A stretch of DNA of 64,000 nt from Nageia nagi. Lineage: Eukaryota > Pinophyta. The notes below the pieces were generated by a model that did no database searches, was not told the DNA's origin, and worked only from the letters and a program-made list of their open reading frames with translations. A program made the position numbers and the translations under genes. The DNA lies in NCBI GenBank assembly GCA_050084985.1, contig JBITNC010000002.1:34720001-34784000 (forward strand), given 5' to 3'. Below are positions 33,235 to 45,063 of this stretch, one piece after another. Numbering within the stretch: position 1 is the stretch's first letter; every line of letters starts with the position of its first letter.

Positions 33235-35430
33235 GGACTATTATTTTTTTGGTGGTTATTGATAGGTTTCGTTCTTTTGACATTCCTCAATGGCATTTGA
33301 GAATTATAATTTATCAGTCGAAATGAATTGCACTCTCCTATTTCATTTTCACTTGTCATGTCTACTATGAGATATGAGGTAGATATTATTGCTTATTCAG
33401 AGACACTCATACATTGAAGTATTGGATTAATTACGAAGACTAGAGATGCATTACCCTTTTCATTCGAGAATTGTTCAATCTCAGAAAAAACTACTTAGTA
33501 ACATTTTTCAAAGGATAACAGGATCTTGACTTATCACTTCATTTTTCTAGCCTCTAGAAGCCATGACTAAGAAACATCATGGTGATCATAGAGATACAAC
33601 AAGAATCTCTCATTGTTGACTCCAACATGGACCATCTACGAGGACATCAAACTCTTATATCACTCACTTCTTTTCACCCTTGAATGTTGGGAGAAATCCT
33701 TGATTTAAAGATCTCATTTATGTTTTGTTTATTATTTTTCTTATTTTATTTCCTCTAGAGTTGCACTAGGCACTCTTGTTGCTTTGTATATGTCCTACTT
33801 TATAGTCCTATTGACCTTTTTTGGTCACCAATGGACATTAATACAATTTCAAATTCAAATTCATCTTATTACATCCTTTTGGGGTATAGGCATTGTTTAA
33901 ATTTGATGCTCATTTGAACATTTTTGATGTTCTTTTTTAGTCAAATATAGTTATAAATTAAAGATAATCATTGTCTATGTTGTTTAGATGTATATTTTAC
34001 CCATCAAAATTTATATATATAATAATTTAATTCATTGATTGAATAATTTTTTTTATATGTACATAAAATTATAAAATATTATATTGAAAGGTAAAATTCA
34101 AAAGCAAATCATTATTAAAAAATTGAATGACATGTAGAGTAGCTCGTTAAATATAAACGGTGGATATGGGTGAGAGTGCACTTATTAAAAGAGTCCTTCA
34201 CAAATGGATTGACAACATGAACTTTTGCAAATCTAAGAGATCAAGAGTTAAGAATTTCTTTTTATATAAGTTATACTCTATCCCACTTATTTATATTTCT
34301 TTAGCCCCTCTAGATAGTAATCTATTTTATACAATTATTCATTTGAAAGTCTAACTTGATTACAAAGGCAAAGGTCATAAGAGATCAATTTTTCATGTAT
34401 CTCCAACTTCTAACCACTATATCCTAAGTATAGCAATTATTTTGTATCCTAACATTAGTTGTGTCTTATCTCTTCATTTTCCATAAACCTATGTTTAGTA
34501 CAAGTCTATTAAGAATATCTAGAGCATCGTTAGGAATAAATATTGGTCATCGTTTGAAGGATTTGAGCATGTCATTATTAGTTCACTTACATTGACTATT
34601 CTAAGATCCACTTCCATATCTTCTTTTCTTTATGGTTATAACCCCTTTATCACTAATAATGGTTAACCAAAGACCAACTATATTGAGGTAATTCTTATTG
34701 TATGCACAACACATCCACTAAATGTTTACACATTTAAGGACCCTTAAAATGCAATTGCTTAGATGATTTCGAATTCAATTAGCGTGCTTTTCCATCAATC
34801 TTAACATTTTTCCTTACACTTATCTTAATATTTCACAAATAGAAAGTGGACTTGTTTGATTTTGATATTGATGGTTTAATTAGTCTTGTTTCATTCTCCT
34901 CTCAATTAATATTTCTCTTTTTGTATTTGATTACACTTAAATGGATTCATTTCACCATAAGAAAGTATAATTTGACATTGTAAGACCTGTAAATAAGATT
35001 TGAAAATGCTTTGATAAATCTTATTGTTCTTCTTTCTTTTTATTGAAAAGGATTAAGGTTTACATTTTAATTTTATTTTTTGACCTTAGTACCTTATCGT
35101 TTGAAATCAAGTAAAACATGCTTTAGAAATTTTATAGTTTTTTTTGTATTTAATTAATAGATTAAGTTTTATACTTTAATCATTTATTTATAGAACCCTA
35201 CCTTTGTTTTCGAGTTCTTTTTAAATAGTTTCATTTGTGTCAATATAAAATTTAAATTATCGATGTCTACCTTTTAATTTATTTTTTAAATTGTATTAGC
35301 CATTGTTGGATTCTCTTTTAATTCTTATGGACCACTTTTTTTTTGTATTGGTCATGAGGGTTTTGAAAGGATCCTCAAGTCTTATACCATTGAAACTTTA
35401 TCATGAACATGTGATATTTGCAACATATCT
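33235..35430. other. AT-rich spacer, no feature recognised
   Basis: Only short spurious frames. No splice-consistent exon, repeat pair or RNA gene seen. Confidence 0.4.
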
Positions 35431-35435
35431 TTTGT

Positions 35436-35575
35436 TTGCAGGGGGTAGGATTTGAACCTGGAACTCCATTTACAACAATTGGGAGTTTCCACACCCAAGG
35501 TTCACCAACTCCCCTAACAAGTGGAGATAACCTATTAGCTACTTGATATGTTGAATCTGCCAAATATCCTGGTTA
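35436..35575 (-). repeat. SINE-like tRNA-derived repeat
   Basis: In minus orientation it has a B box AGGTTCAAATCCTACCCCCT (ending near 35440). This is preceded by a structured GC-richer segment with GGGGAGTTGGTGAACCTTGG and GGAAACTCCC, which could form the arms of a tRNA-like head. Ends not defined. Confidence 0.5.
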
Positions 35576-37905
35576 GAGGCTTCACCCAATTAGCTTTTAT
35601 ACTTTCTGGTCAAAGTCTTGTCTAGTTTACTTAGCAATTAAATTGATTGATTTATTTATTATATGTCCAACTCTTACATATGTCGTCTTTGGTATGCCAT
35701 TTTTTAGGTTATATTTTGATAATCTATTCAACATTATTCTTATCCATCATGGCTCGTAATGTTAGTTTTGTCATCATGATTCATGGTTCTCATTCATTTT
35801 TGGCAATCACCTGGTCAATTTTAGCCTTATTTCCTACAATAAGTTGTTATATTTTAGATGATGCATCAATGGCTCTCTAGATGTTTTGAATATCCTATGG
35901 TCCTTAATCAGTGAGTGTAATAAATGATGGCCAAATGTTAAACTTTTTATTATAATTGGAATTGCTTAAATCAATGGCTCTCAACAAATTTTGAACATCT
36001 AATAGTTGGTGATCATGGAGAATATAATGTATTGAAAACCATGAGACATTATGTTGGTGGATATCAATGACTCACTTAACTTTTAGCACATACAAGATTC
36101 ATTAATCTATCATGTTACATGTCAAGTGTGGGGTCCATCATAATTATCATCGAGTAACAATCGACTCTCATCATTTTTTGGTCATTCTACAATGATGAAT
36201 TTAAAGTGGTTAAACATTTTCTAGAGCATAAAATGCACATACATAAATATAATATGTGATATCAACAATGCTCAAGCATTTCAAGGAAATCAATGATTAT
36301 AATACATCTAGATAATGTACATTATTCAAATTGGCTAATGAACCATGTACAAAAATCAACAATACGCATTTGTTATGGCATATCTAATGGTCATAAGATA
36401 TGTATTGGATGTGAGAATGTAATTTGACAAGGGGACCATCAATACTTCACATATATGGGTAAATCAAGGGCTCTTGTGTAAATCTATAGATCTAACAATT
36501 ATTGATTGGTGAGGGGTATAACATCAACATAAAATGCAACAAAGTGTACCCACTCATTAGTGATAAATTTGTATTTAAACCAATTATGCTCATTTATTTC
36601 TGAAGATTGAATAGTGATGAGGAATACATAAATGGATAGTGTAGTCAAAGGGTTTGTTAAATAATGGTGAGATTTATGATATTTGTAAAGTTTAATTTGA
36701 AGAATTAATGATTGGTATTAGATAATGACGTAGAAAGGAGGTGGACCATAACAACTTAAATTGATAAATTATACACATCTTATGATCAATAATCAAAGTT
36801 AGTTATATGATTTATTCTTATTAATCAAGATCATATATATTTATTGAGATATATTTGACATTATCCTTGATGCAACTTTATGTTTCTTTAATAGACCATA
36901 TTTACTGAGATTGAAATTCATGATTAAAACTTTTACAAGATAGGAGGTTTCTAATGGTTCGACAAACCACATTCCTTGAGTTTAATATCTACCATTCAAG
37001 CCTAAGTAAAATGCATAAATATTACAATTATTAGATTTGAAGAAGATGGTGTGGTGAGAAGACTCAAGTGTTAATGTGAAAAAAATATGGATCCCACCAT
37101 AACTTAAAGTCATAATGAAGCACGTGCAAAGATCAAAGGTGAGCATTGAATATGACAAATCTAATAATAAGAATTAAAAACAAAGCATATGATTTTAATA
37201 AACATTAAGCATTGCATTATGGTGATCCTATGGTTGATGATTAAAGTGAACAAATCGAATAAAAGCCAACATGATGGAGAATTAAGGAATTTGGTTATAA
37301 TAATTTATGTGTATATGCCTAAATGTGATTTTTTATTTATTAAAAATCATATTTTAGGTATATAAATTAAATAATTGATTTACATACTTTATTACTATAT
37401 TTTGAGATATATTTTAGGACTTAGCCCAACATACATTGGTTATCTCTCATATTTCTTTCTTTTGTGGTGCAAGGTTCAAGGAGTATCGAGAAATGTGAAT
37501 TGGCCAAGAAGGAATCATTTATATGCAAGGAGGATATGCTCAAGATAAATATGTGTTTCAAAGCTTAATAGTCCATACTACACACATTCTATAATTATCA
37601 TTATCAGATGTGATCAATGGTTCTTACCACCAACTATTAAGTCTAGATTTTGTACCCTATTGTTATCACTACCTTTGTACTTTCATTATTATTGCTACAT
37701 TAGGCTTTGTAAAAGGTTAGGAAAATTATCGAATTTGAGCTTGGACCAAACTATCAAGGAAGATTCATATAATATTACATGATCTTTATGCATAGTGTGT
37801 CAGTGTACCATAATTAGTCAAGAACGAATATCCAAACATTAAGGGAAGATCACTACAAACATCCACAAGTCAAAATCTAGCTTTCTTACTTCACTTAAGT
37901 CATGT
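35576..37905. other. AT-rich spacer, no feature recognised
   Basis: No coding, RNA or repeat structure that I can support. Confidence 0.4.
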
Positions 37906-37925
37906 AAGAATGATAGGTTTATGTT
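37906..37925 (+). repeat. 20-bp target-site duplication, left copy (LINE)
   Basis: AAGAATGATAGGTTTATGTT, repeated perfectly at 46150-46169. This is the length expected from LINE target-primed reverse transcription. Confidence 0.9.
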
Positions 37926-38725
37926 GGAATAGAGCATTTGATAATAAATATAGGACTATAATAGGATGGAGCAATGTTTGGAAGGAGAGTAATGCATGAA
38001 GTGTGAATTTTCCAAGTCATGCCCTAGCAAGGAGTGAGGAGTCTAGAGGGAGGGCTAGTGAGCGAAGTGGTGGAGGAAAACCTACTTGTAATAAAAAGGA
38101 ATCAAAAGGGACTACAAATGGTGATTTACACCAAGAAAGAGTCTCTAAAAATAAATTTTGAAAGGAATTTGGATTAGAAGAAGAGGACGCCTTGGATACT
38201 AACATTATTGAACAGACTATGGGAAGTTCCAATGGGGGGATTTGTCCCCCAATCCTAGCAGAACACGTGCTTAGAGTTGAGATTGAGGAAAATGACTTTG
38301 GTATTGATTTGTCGGAGCAAGCATAACAACCTCTCATATGTAAAATTAGAGGTAGAATGCCATGATTAACAGACCTCGAAGCATTTATCCATGAAGCATG
38401 GTTTGCATATTATTAGATAACTTTGCTATTGAATAACTTTTTCGTGTGTATTTCTTAGACTTAGAAAGAAAAAAATATGTATGAAAATTTTGCTTTGAAT
38501 GGTTTTTTGGACAAAGAGGGATTTACATGAGAGAATGGTCTCCTTGTTTTGTCCCTTCTCTAAAAATATTAATATCCACTTAGTTTTGGGTAAATCTATT
38601 GGCACTTCCAAAATTGGCAATTCTCTTGGCTCCTTTCGATACATGGATTAATATATAGAAGATAATTTGATGAGCAAAAGCAACATGAGCAAGCCAGATT
38701 GGCCATTTTGCTGGATACAAATTAA

Positions 38726-38730
38726 CCTTG
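38726..38730 (+). repeat. target-site duplication, left copy (gypsy 2)
   Basis: CCTTG; matched by 45059-45063. Joining the flanks through one copy restores the continuous LINE ORF1 sequence. Confidence 0.92.
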
Positions 38731-39351
38731 TGTAGATCCAAAATAATGCATATAATTATTAATGGGGGTTAATTAATGCACTATTGGTCTACTTTGTTTT
38801 TATTATTGCATATATTTGAAATATGGCAATAACGAATAATAGAAGTATACTTGTTCTTAATTAAATCGAATGTTCATTTTGTTAAGGGAAACATACATGA
38901 AAGAGAAGCATACATTCATTAAATTACACACTATTGGTGGCCTAGAAGAGGTACTTCGCTAGTGGTCTAAAATAAGCAATATAACGGATGCAATCAAGAA
39001 TGTAGCGATGAGCGAATGAAAGAATCATCAAATAGCAAACATAAGATATAACTTACGAATAATATTTATGCATAATAGAGAAATGTAACATGTGCTAGAA
39101 TCTCTCTAAAATCCTCCTCATATTCATTTTCCCATAAAGCTTAAGGTCATCATTTGATGCCTTTATATATGATACATGTTTACATGACTTTGATCTTTTT
39201 GACCTCTTGTACATGCCATAAGGGTCCATTACATAAATTATGTAGCTTTGACATAATCTTGGGTATTATTTACTCCTTTTTCACATAATACATCATTGAG
39301 GCTCTAAAATGAATTATTTAATAAATAATAATTCATTTTTAGGCATCTACA
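38731..39351 (-). repeat. gypsy 2 LTR (3' LTR in element orientation)
   Basis: Matches 44441-45058 over its full length. The TGTAGAT/ATCTACA ends are inverted repeats. A perfect 13-bp hairpin stem (AAAATGAATTATT with its complement) stands near the start of the LTR in element orientation, at about 39307-39340. Confidence 0.93.
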
Positions 39352-39365
39352 TTTTGCCCCTCTTT
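39352..39365 (-). other. gypsy 2 polypurine tract
   Basis: On the minus strand AAAGAGGGGCAAAA abuts the 3' LTR, as needed for plus-strand priming. Confidence 0.8.
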
Positions 39366-39920
39366 GGAGTTGTGATTGAAGCAATGAAATTACATGTCCA
39401 AAGAATAAGTGTAGAAGAAATTTTTTTGAGAACTTTGAACTCTTTGTTGGATTATTCCTTGTTGGTAATGATGATGAATGATGATTATGAGGGTCCTTTG
39501 CTAGCCCCTTTTGACTTGGATGCCCCAGGAAAGGTCCTTGAATGGTGTAACCAAGGCAAAATCTGATGAAGAGTCTCTCTATAGGAATGATGTTTTGTAG
39601 ATGATGGGAATCACTGTGATGATGTAGCTGGATGGTTCCATATCCAATTTTGGAGATGGAAGATGTGATTTTCCCCCTTGTACTGTTCCAAATATGAATA
39701 TAGTCGTTCCATCATGTCTGATACTTAGGAACCATTCACACTTATGTCCATGCTTTGAAATGGAGAAGATTCACTTTTACTGAGATGAAATGATGATAAA
39801 ATGGATGTTGTTAGCAACGTGGGGAATAGTTAGCATGTTGTTGATGGTGTGGATTTTTATGCATTTTATTCTACTTTTTGGGATGTAGATACCTACAATG
39901 AAGTGTTAATTATAAAAATA

Positions 39921-40490
39921 GTGTTGATGCATAGTGAGTTACATCATCTATTGATGATGAGTCAATGTCAGCAATCTACTTACAATTTCATTGCCAATTT
40001 ATCTTTTAAGTGAGCAAACTCTCACTAGCTGTATCGATGACCATTGATGATCATACATTTTATGTCTATGATCCAAATACATTATGCTTTGGATTAGTTC
40101 AAAGCAAAAATGATGTGGATACATAGCAAATTACATTATCCATTGGGAATTAGCCAATATCAACATCTTGCTTACGATTGCATCGTCAGTTTATCTTTTG
40201 AGTGAGTGAACTCTCACTAGTCATGTCATTGATCATCGATGATCATACATTTTATGTCTATGATTTGAAGTTATTATGCTTTGGATTGGTTCAAAGAAGA
40301 AATGATGTGGATACATAGCAAGTTGCATCATCCATTAGGGATGAGCCAATGTCAACATCTTGCTTATAGTTGCGTTGTCAGTTTATCTTTTGAGTGAGTG
40401 AACTCTCAAGTAATCATGTCGTTGGCCATTGACGATCTTGTGTTTTATGTCCATGGTTTGTAGACATTATACTATCATTTTTTTTCCACA
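39921..40490 (-). repeat. three tandem copies of about 190 bp in the gypsy 2 3' UTR
   Basis: Copies start near 39921, 40111 and 40302. Each has a GATGTGGATACATAGCAA-type start, then a GAGTGAGTGAACTCTCA block, then GATCATACATTTTATGTC. They lie between the integrase end and the 3' LTR, the hypervariable region in which Tat-type elements are known to build tandem repeats. Confidence 0.8.
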
Positions 40491-40722
40491 TAGTTAGCAT
40501 CATGTGGATAGTCACACATGTTGCTAACATCATGGAATGCTTTGAATTTTGTGAAAATAAAAAGTATGCATGCCCCTACTCATGAATTTGGTGGTTTGCA
40601 AGGGCACGGGATTGTCATCTCTTAAGCATAGAAATGTTTGACATGAATGAAATTGAATATATTTGGTTCTACCTTGCCATACATGGATGATAATTTGTAT
40701 GCTCTTGATCTTGTTGCTTCGA

Positions 40723-41690
40723 TTACAACATATGGTCCCAACCAATTAGGTTCAAACTTACCTTTTGCTTCATCATTTGTTGTTGTCTTATTATACTCTC
40801 TTTTAACACGAGATCTCCCATTTTGAATTCCTTTGCTTTAATTTTCTTTCCAAATGATCTTTTGAGTTTTGCATGGTAGACCTTTTGATGTTCAATGGCT
40901 CTAATCCTTTTCTCATCTAATAATTCCAACTGCTGCAACCTTGCTTTTCTTGCATCTTCATCAGAAATATCACCTTGTAAGGAAATCCTAAGGGAAGGGA
41001 TTTCTAATGATAGTGGAACAATGGCCTCATCCCCATGTACCATTGAAAATGGTGTTGCCCCCATGGCTGTATGGACACTAGTTCTATATGCCCATAATGC
41101 ATATGGTAAGTGCTCATGCCAATCTCTCTTGTATCTATCCTATGTTTTGGAAATAATGCTCTTGATTATCTTATTTGTGGCTTCAGCTTGACCATTTACT
41201 TGAGGGTAATATACAAAATAAAAGGTTTGCATAATATGAAACTTTTTACAAAATGCTTTCATGTCTTTACCTTTGAATTTTGGACCATTATCCATAATCA
41301 ATCTTTGTGGTACACCAAACATTATGATGGTGTTTTTGGTGAGGAATGCAATGGTTTTAGCTTGAGTGAATGATTTCATTAGGATAGCTTCCAACCATTT
41401 GGTGGTGAATTCTATAGCTATAACGATAAATTTATGTCCTTCACTAGAGTGAGGATTAATCATACCAATCAAATCTATGCCCTAAGTAGCAAATGGTCAT
41501 GAAGAGACAATAGAATGTAATTCTTGGGTAGGTTGCTTCTCTAGATTTGTATGTTTTTGGCATTGCAAATAAGTTTTTACATGGGCCTTACAATCTTCTT
41601 TCGTAGTAGGCCAGTAACATCCAATCCTCAAAATTTTGGTGTATAGAGCTTTTGTATGGAAGTGACCACCACATAAACCATCATGAGCTT
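40723..41690 (-). pseudogene. gypsy 2 integrase
   Basis: Zinc region near 41590-41690 (HDGLCGGHFH; one Cys of the pair reads as Tyr in VKTYLQCQKH). The core catalytic triad survives: GIDLIGMINP, IMDNGPKFKG and YYPQVNGQAEATNK. The C-terminal region includes YALWAYRTSVHTAMGATPFS and LDEKRIRAIEHQKVYHAKL. A few stops (near 41137 and 41480) split it. The active site is intact but the frame is not. Confidence 0.85.
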
Positions 41691-42160
41691 GTTCTAAGGT
41701 AGTAGGTATCTCATCTTATGTCAAGCATCTCAATAATGCACCATCAAATGATCTCTTATATAAGACTTCTCTAATGATCACATATCTTACTGTAGTTCTC
41801 TTTAATCTCACTTTTTCATTTCTATCAAAGTTTTTAGGAATTGTTTGATTTTTCAAATTATTGTAGATATAAAAGTACTAATTCTGAAAATCATTCTCTT
41901 ATGTAATAAGACAAGTTTGAATCTCATCCATATGATCCATATAAGAAAGAGAGCTTAAATTACAAATTGTGAGGATGGTCTCTTCATCTTCAATTTTAGG
42001 GATTGAGATCTCATCATAGTCACACTGTTGGTGGCCCTCTAATAGGTCTTCATACTGCTAGCAGCATGGTTCTTCTTGAAAGATGTCTAAAAATTCTTCA
42101 TGGATGACTGCCTCCCTGTGTTGGGGGAAATTAGCTATCAAATATGCAATTGCTTGACCT

Positions 42161-42574
42161 TTGATAGATTTTTGCTTTACAACATTGATGTCAAATTCCT
42201 ACAACATCATTAGCCACTTTGCAAGTCTACCTAATAGATGTTGCTTATCCACAAGATATTTTAATGGGTTAAGAAGACTAACATTTTTCAATAGTAAACA
42301 TAATACCATAGCAAATATTTTCCATAGGAGTGTATCTACTCTCATAATCAATCAATGTTTTACTAAGATAATAGATGTCTCTTTCCTTGTTTTATGTATC
42401 TTTTTGACAAAGCATTGTTCCTAGTGCATATAATGTGGCTGAGATGTATAAGTAAGTAGGTTTTGAAAAATCCATGGGAACTAGGATGGAAGGATTAAGC
42501 AAATATTGTTTGATATCCTCAAATGCTTTTTGACAATTTTCATCCCATACAAATTTGACATCCTTTTTGAGCAA
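42161..42574 (-). pseudogene. gypsy 2 RNase H remnant
   Basis: KFVWDENCQKAFEDIKQYL opens the RT thumb/RNase H region, then SKPTYLYISATLYALGTML in place of the usual D-containing first strand (Ser where Asp is expected), then ERDIYYLSKTLIDYESRYTP after a frame change. It ends in the SIKGQAIAYLIANFP linker that normally leads to a second RNase H or to the integrase. Decayed. Confidence 0.7.
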
Positions 42575-42728
42575 ATGGGTGAATGGCTTACACTTGTCTC
42601 CAAGTTGTGAAATGAATCTTCTAACTAAATTTATTTTTCCTTGGAGGCTCCTTAACTATTTCAAGTTTTTGGGTGGAGGCATGCTAATAATGGCTTTTAC
42701 TTTTTTAGGATCTACTTCTATTCCTTTA

Positions 42729-43325
42729 TTAGAAACCATAAAACCCTAGTAGTTTTCCATAATTAACTCCAAATGCATATTTTTGAGGCTTGAGTCTTAA
42801 TTTGTACCTTTTCAAAATAGTGAATACCTCTTCAAGTGTTTGTAGATGATCTTTTCCTTGCTTGGATTTGACTAGAATTTCATCAACATATACCTCCATG
42901 GTTTTGTGAATGTGCTCATGAAACATGGTGACCATTACTCTTTGATAAGTAGCTCCAACATTTTTAAGTCCAAAAGGCATAACCTTCCAACAAAAGTTAC
43001 CCCAAGGGGTAGTAAAAGTTATTTTATGTTGATTAGCATGATTAATCAAAATTTGGTTATAACCAGAAAATCCATTCATGAATGATAATGTATCATCACC
43101 AACTATACTATCTACAATCATATCAATATTTGACAATGGAAGATTATCTTTTGGACAAGTATTATTGATATCACAAAAATTTGTACATACTTGTATTTCA
43201 CCAGTTGGTTTGGAAATAAGGATAATATTAGCCATCCAATTAGAATAGCTAATAGGCCTTATGAAACCAACATTTAGGTATTTTTCTATCTCTTTCTTGA
43301 TGAGTAATACCTTAGAAGGATGCAT
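42729..43325 (-). pseudogene. gypsy 2 reverse transcriptase
   Basis: The best preserved part: 198 codons without a stop. IEKYLNVGFIRPISYSNWMA, KPTGEIQVCTNFCDINNTCP, DTLSFMNGFSGYNQI, FCWKVMPFGLKNVGATYQR, VYVDEILVKSKQGKDHLQTL. Motif A has Asn in place of Asp and motif C has Asp-Glu in place of Asp-Asp, so the polymerase would be inactive. Confidence 0.88.
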
Positions 43326-44048
43326 CTTTCTAGGTTTTTATTTGATTGGCTTAATGCCTTCTTTCAACGGTAGATTGTGCATAACAAATGAAGGATCTAA
43401 ACCTAGCATATCATCACAAGACCAAGCGAATTCTTAGAATACTCAATAAACTTATTTTTGTAACTTTCTTGTTATGGAGGAGGTAGGGTTGCTCCAATTT
43501 ATATCAATATATCATCATTCAAAGTGTCAATATTGATGTGTATCAATTATTCTTTTGGAAATGTAAGGTCTTCTTTCTTTTGTAACAGGGATGGCAAGTC
43601 TTCTATCCTTGGTACCTCATCATCAACTGTATCTAATGGTTGTACCTATAATACTTTATGCAAATTGATCTCTTGACCAAAATAAGCATACTCATTAAGG
43701 ATATAGCTTGCTTTTCATTTATCATCAGATTTGGAAAACTCTAAATGTGCCCCCAAGTATTCATGAAGATCATCATCAGTACTAAAATAGTCAAATTCAA
43801 GAGGTATAGAATCATCAATCCATGTATCTACATCAATATCATTAGATAATTCAATCAAATTGCATTCTTTAACAAATTTAATAGGAACCCATTTTTGTTT
43901 TACTTAACCATCACCACCCAAGCCCTTTTTGGTAATTTGTGCTTTAGAATTGTCAGAAAAATAAGGCATTCCTTGGGAATAATTTTGCCATCAATTTCTC
44001 CTTTGACCCTAACTTCAACAAGAACTCCTCCTTAAAGCTAATAAGATG

Positions 44049-44252
44049 CTATCTGGGGTCTTGTTTGCTACTAAACATCTCAAACTTGGGGGACTTATGG
44101 TTGGGTGGTAGGGGAAAATTATGGATCTCCACAGTCAAGGGTGAAATGAAGACACCATCATATTTGTCCAAATTTTGTTGTTGTGTGATATTTGTAGGTC
44201 CAACTTGAATGGTAGAACCAGATGCCAAACTACCTAAATTGGTGATCGTCAC
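44049..44252 (-). pseudogene. gypsy 2 gag N-terminal fragment
   Basis: The frame MTITNLGSLASGSTIQVGPT ... FPLPPNHKSPKFEMFSSKQD leads toward a capsid core that breaks off after about 44000. The next 700 bp read as a broken PR-RT linker (acidic, many stops). The capsid C-terminus and protease seem to have been deleted. Confidence 0.5.
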
Positions 44253-44440
44253 TACTTATTTTTGCATTTTAGCCATGTTCATGTTTAATTCCCATAGGAG
44301 GGGCATAATATGCTCCATTTATATGCCATTTATGACCTAAGAAAAGTAATGTAGGCTGCTAGTAGTGTATCTCTATTGTGAAGGTTTCACAAGATCTTAT
44401 CAGAAGGGAAAAATAAATCAAAAAATTGACTTCACCAAAA

Positions 44441-45058
44441 TGTAGATCTAAAATAATGCATATAATTATTAATGAGGGTTAATTAATGTACTATTGGTCT
44501 ACTTTGTTTTTATTATCACATATATATACAATATGGCAATAATGAATAATAGAAGCATACTTGTTCTTAATTAAATCGAATGTTCATTCCATTAAGGGAA
44601 ACATACATGAAAGACAAGCATACATTCATTAAAATGCACGTTGTTGGCGGCCTAGAAGAGGCATTGCTAGCGGCCTAAAATAAGCAATATAATAGATGCA
44701 ATCAAGAATGTAGTGATGAGCAAACAAAAGAATCATCATATAGAAAATATAAGATATAACTTATGAATAATATTTGCGCATAACAAAGTGATGTAACATG
44801 ATTAGAATCTCTCTAGAATCTTCCTCATATTCATTTGCCCATTAAGTTTAGGGTCATCGTTTGATGCCTTTATATATGATACATGTTTACATGACTTTGA
44901 TCTTTTTGACCCCTTGTACATGCCACAAGGGTCCATTACATAAATTACATAGCTTTGACACAACCTTAGGTATTATTTACCCCCTTTTTACATAATACAT
45001 CACTGAGGCTCTAAAATGAATTATTTAATAAATAATAATTCATTTTTAGGCATCTACA
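44441..45058 (-). repeat. gypsy 2 LTR (5' LTR in element orientation)
   Basis: Partner of 38731-39351. The internal side (44440 downward, minus strand) begins TTTTGGTGAAGTC. I could not match this to a particular tRNA, so the PBS is unassigned. Confidence 0.93.
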
Positions 45059-45063
45059 CCTTG
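45059..45063 (+). repeat. target-site duplication, right copy (gypsy 2)
   Basis: CCTTG, partner of 38726-38730. Confidence 0.92.

Larger units (their letters stand above)
38731..45058 (-). mobile_element. complete-ended Ty3/gypsy element 2, internally decayed
   Basis: 6328 bp between TSD copies, with LTRs of 621 and 618 bp that start TGTAGAT and end ATCTACA. Read on the minus strand the order is a gag fragment, a long broken linker, RT, RNase H, integrase, tandem repeats, polypurine tract and 3' LTR. The RT wording (SFMNGFSGYNQI, VMPFGLKNVGATYQR) is of the Tat-like plant lineage. The protease and most of gag are missing. No archaeal-type RNase H is seen between RNase H and integrase, where Tat elements carry it. 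The LTRs differ at roughly 50-60 positions by eye, so it is much older than the Copia element. Confidence 0.93.

Noticed and set aside
38017-38337. Minus-strand 106-codon frame in the left part of the LINE derivative, and the one at 45548-45784.
   Set aside because: They are antisense to ORF1-like reading on the plus strand and have no recognisable domain.
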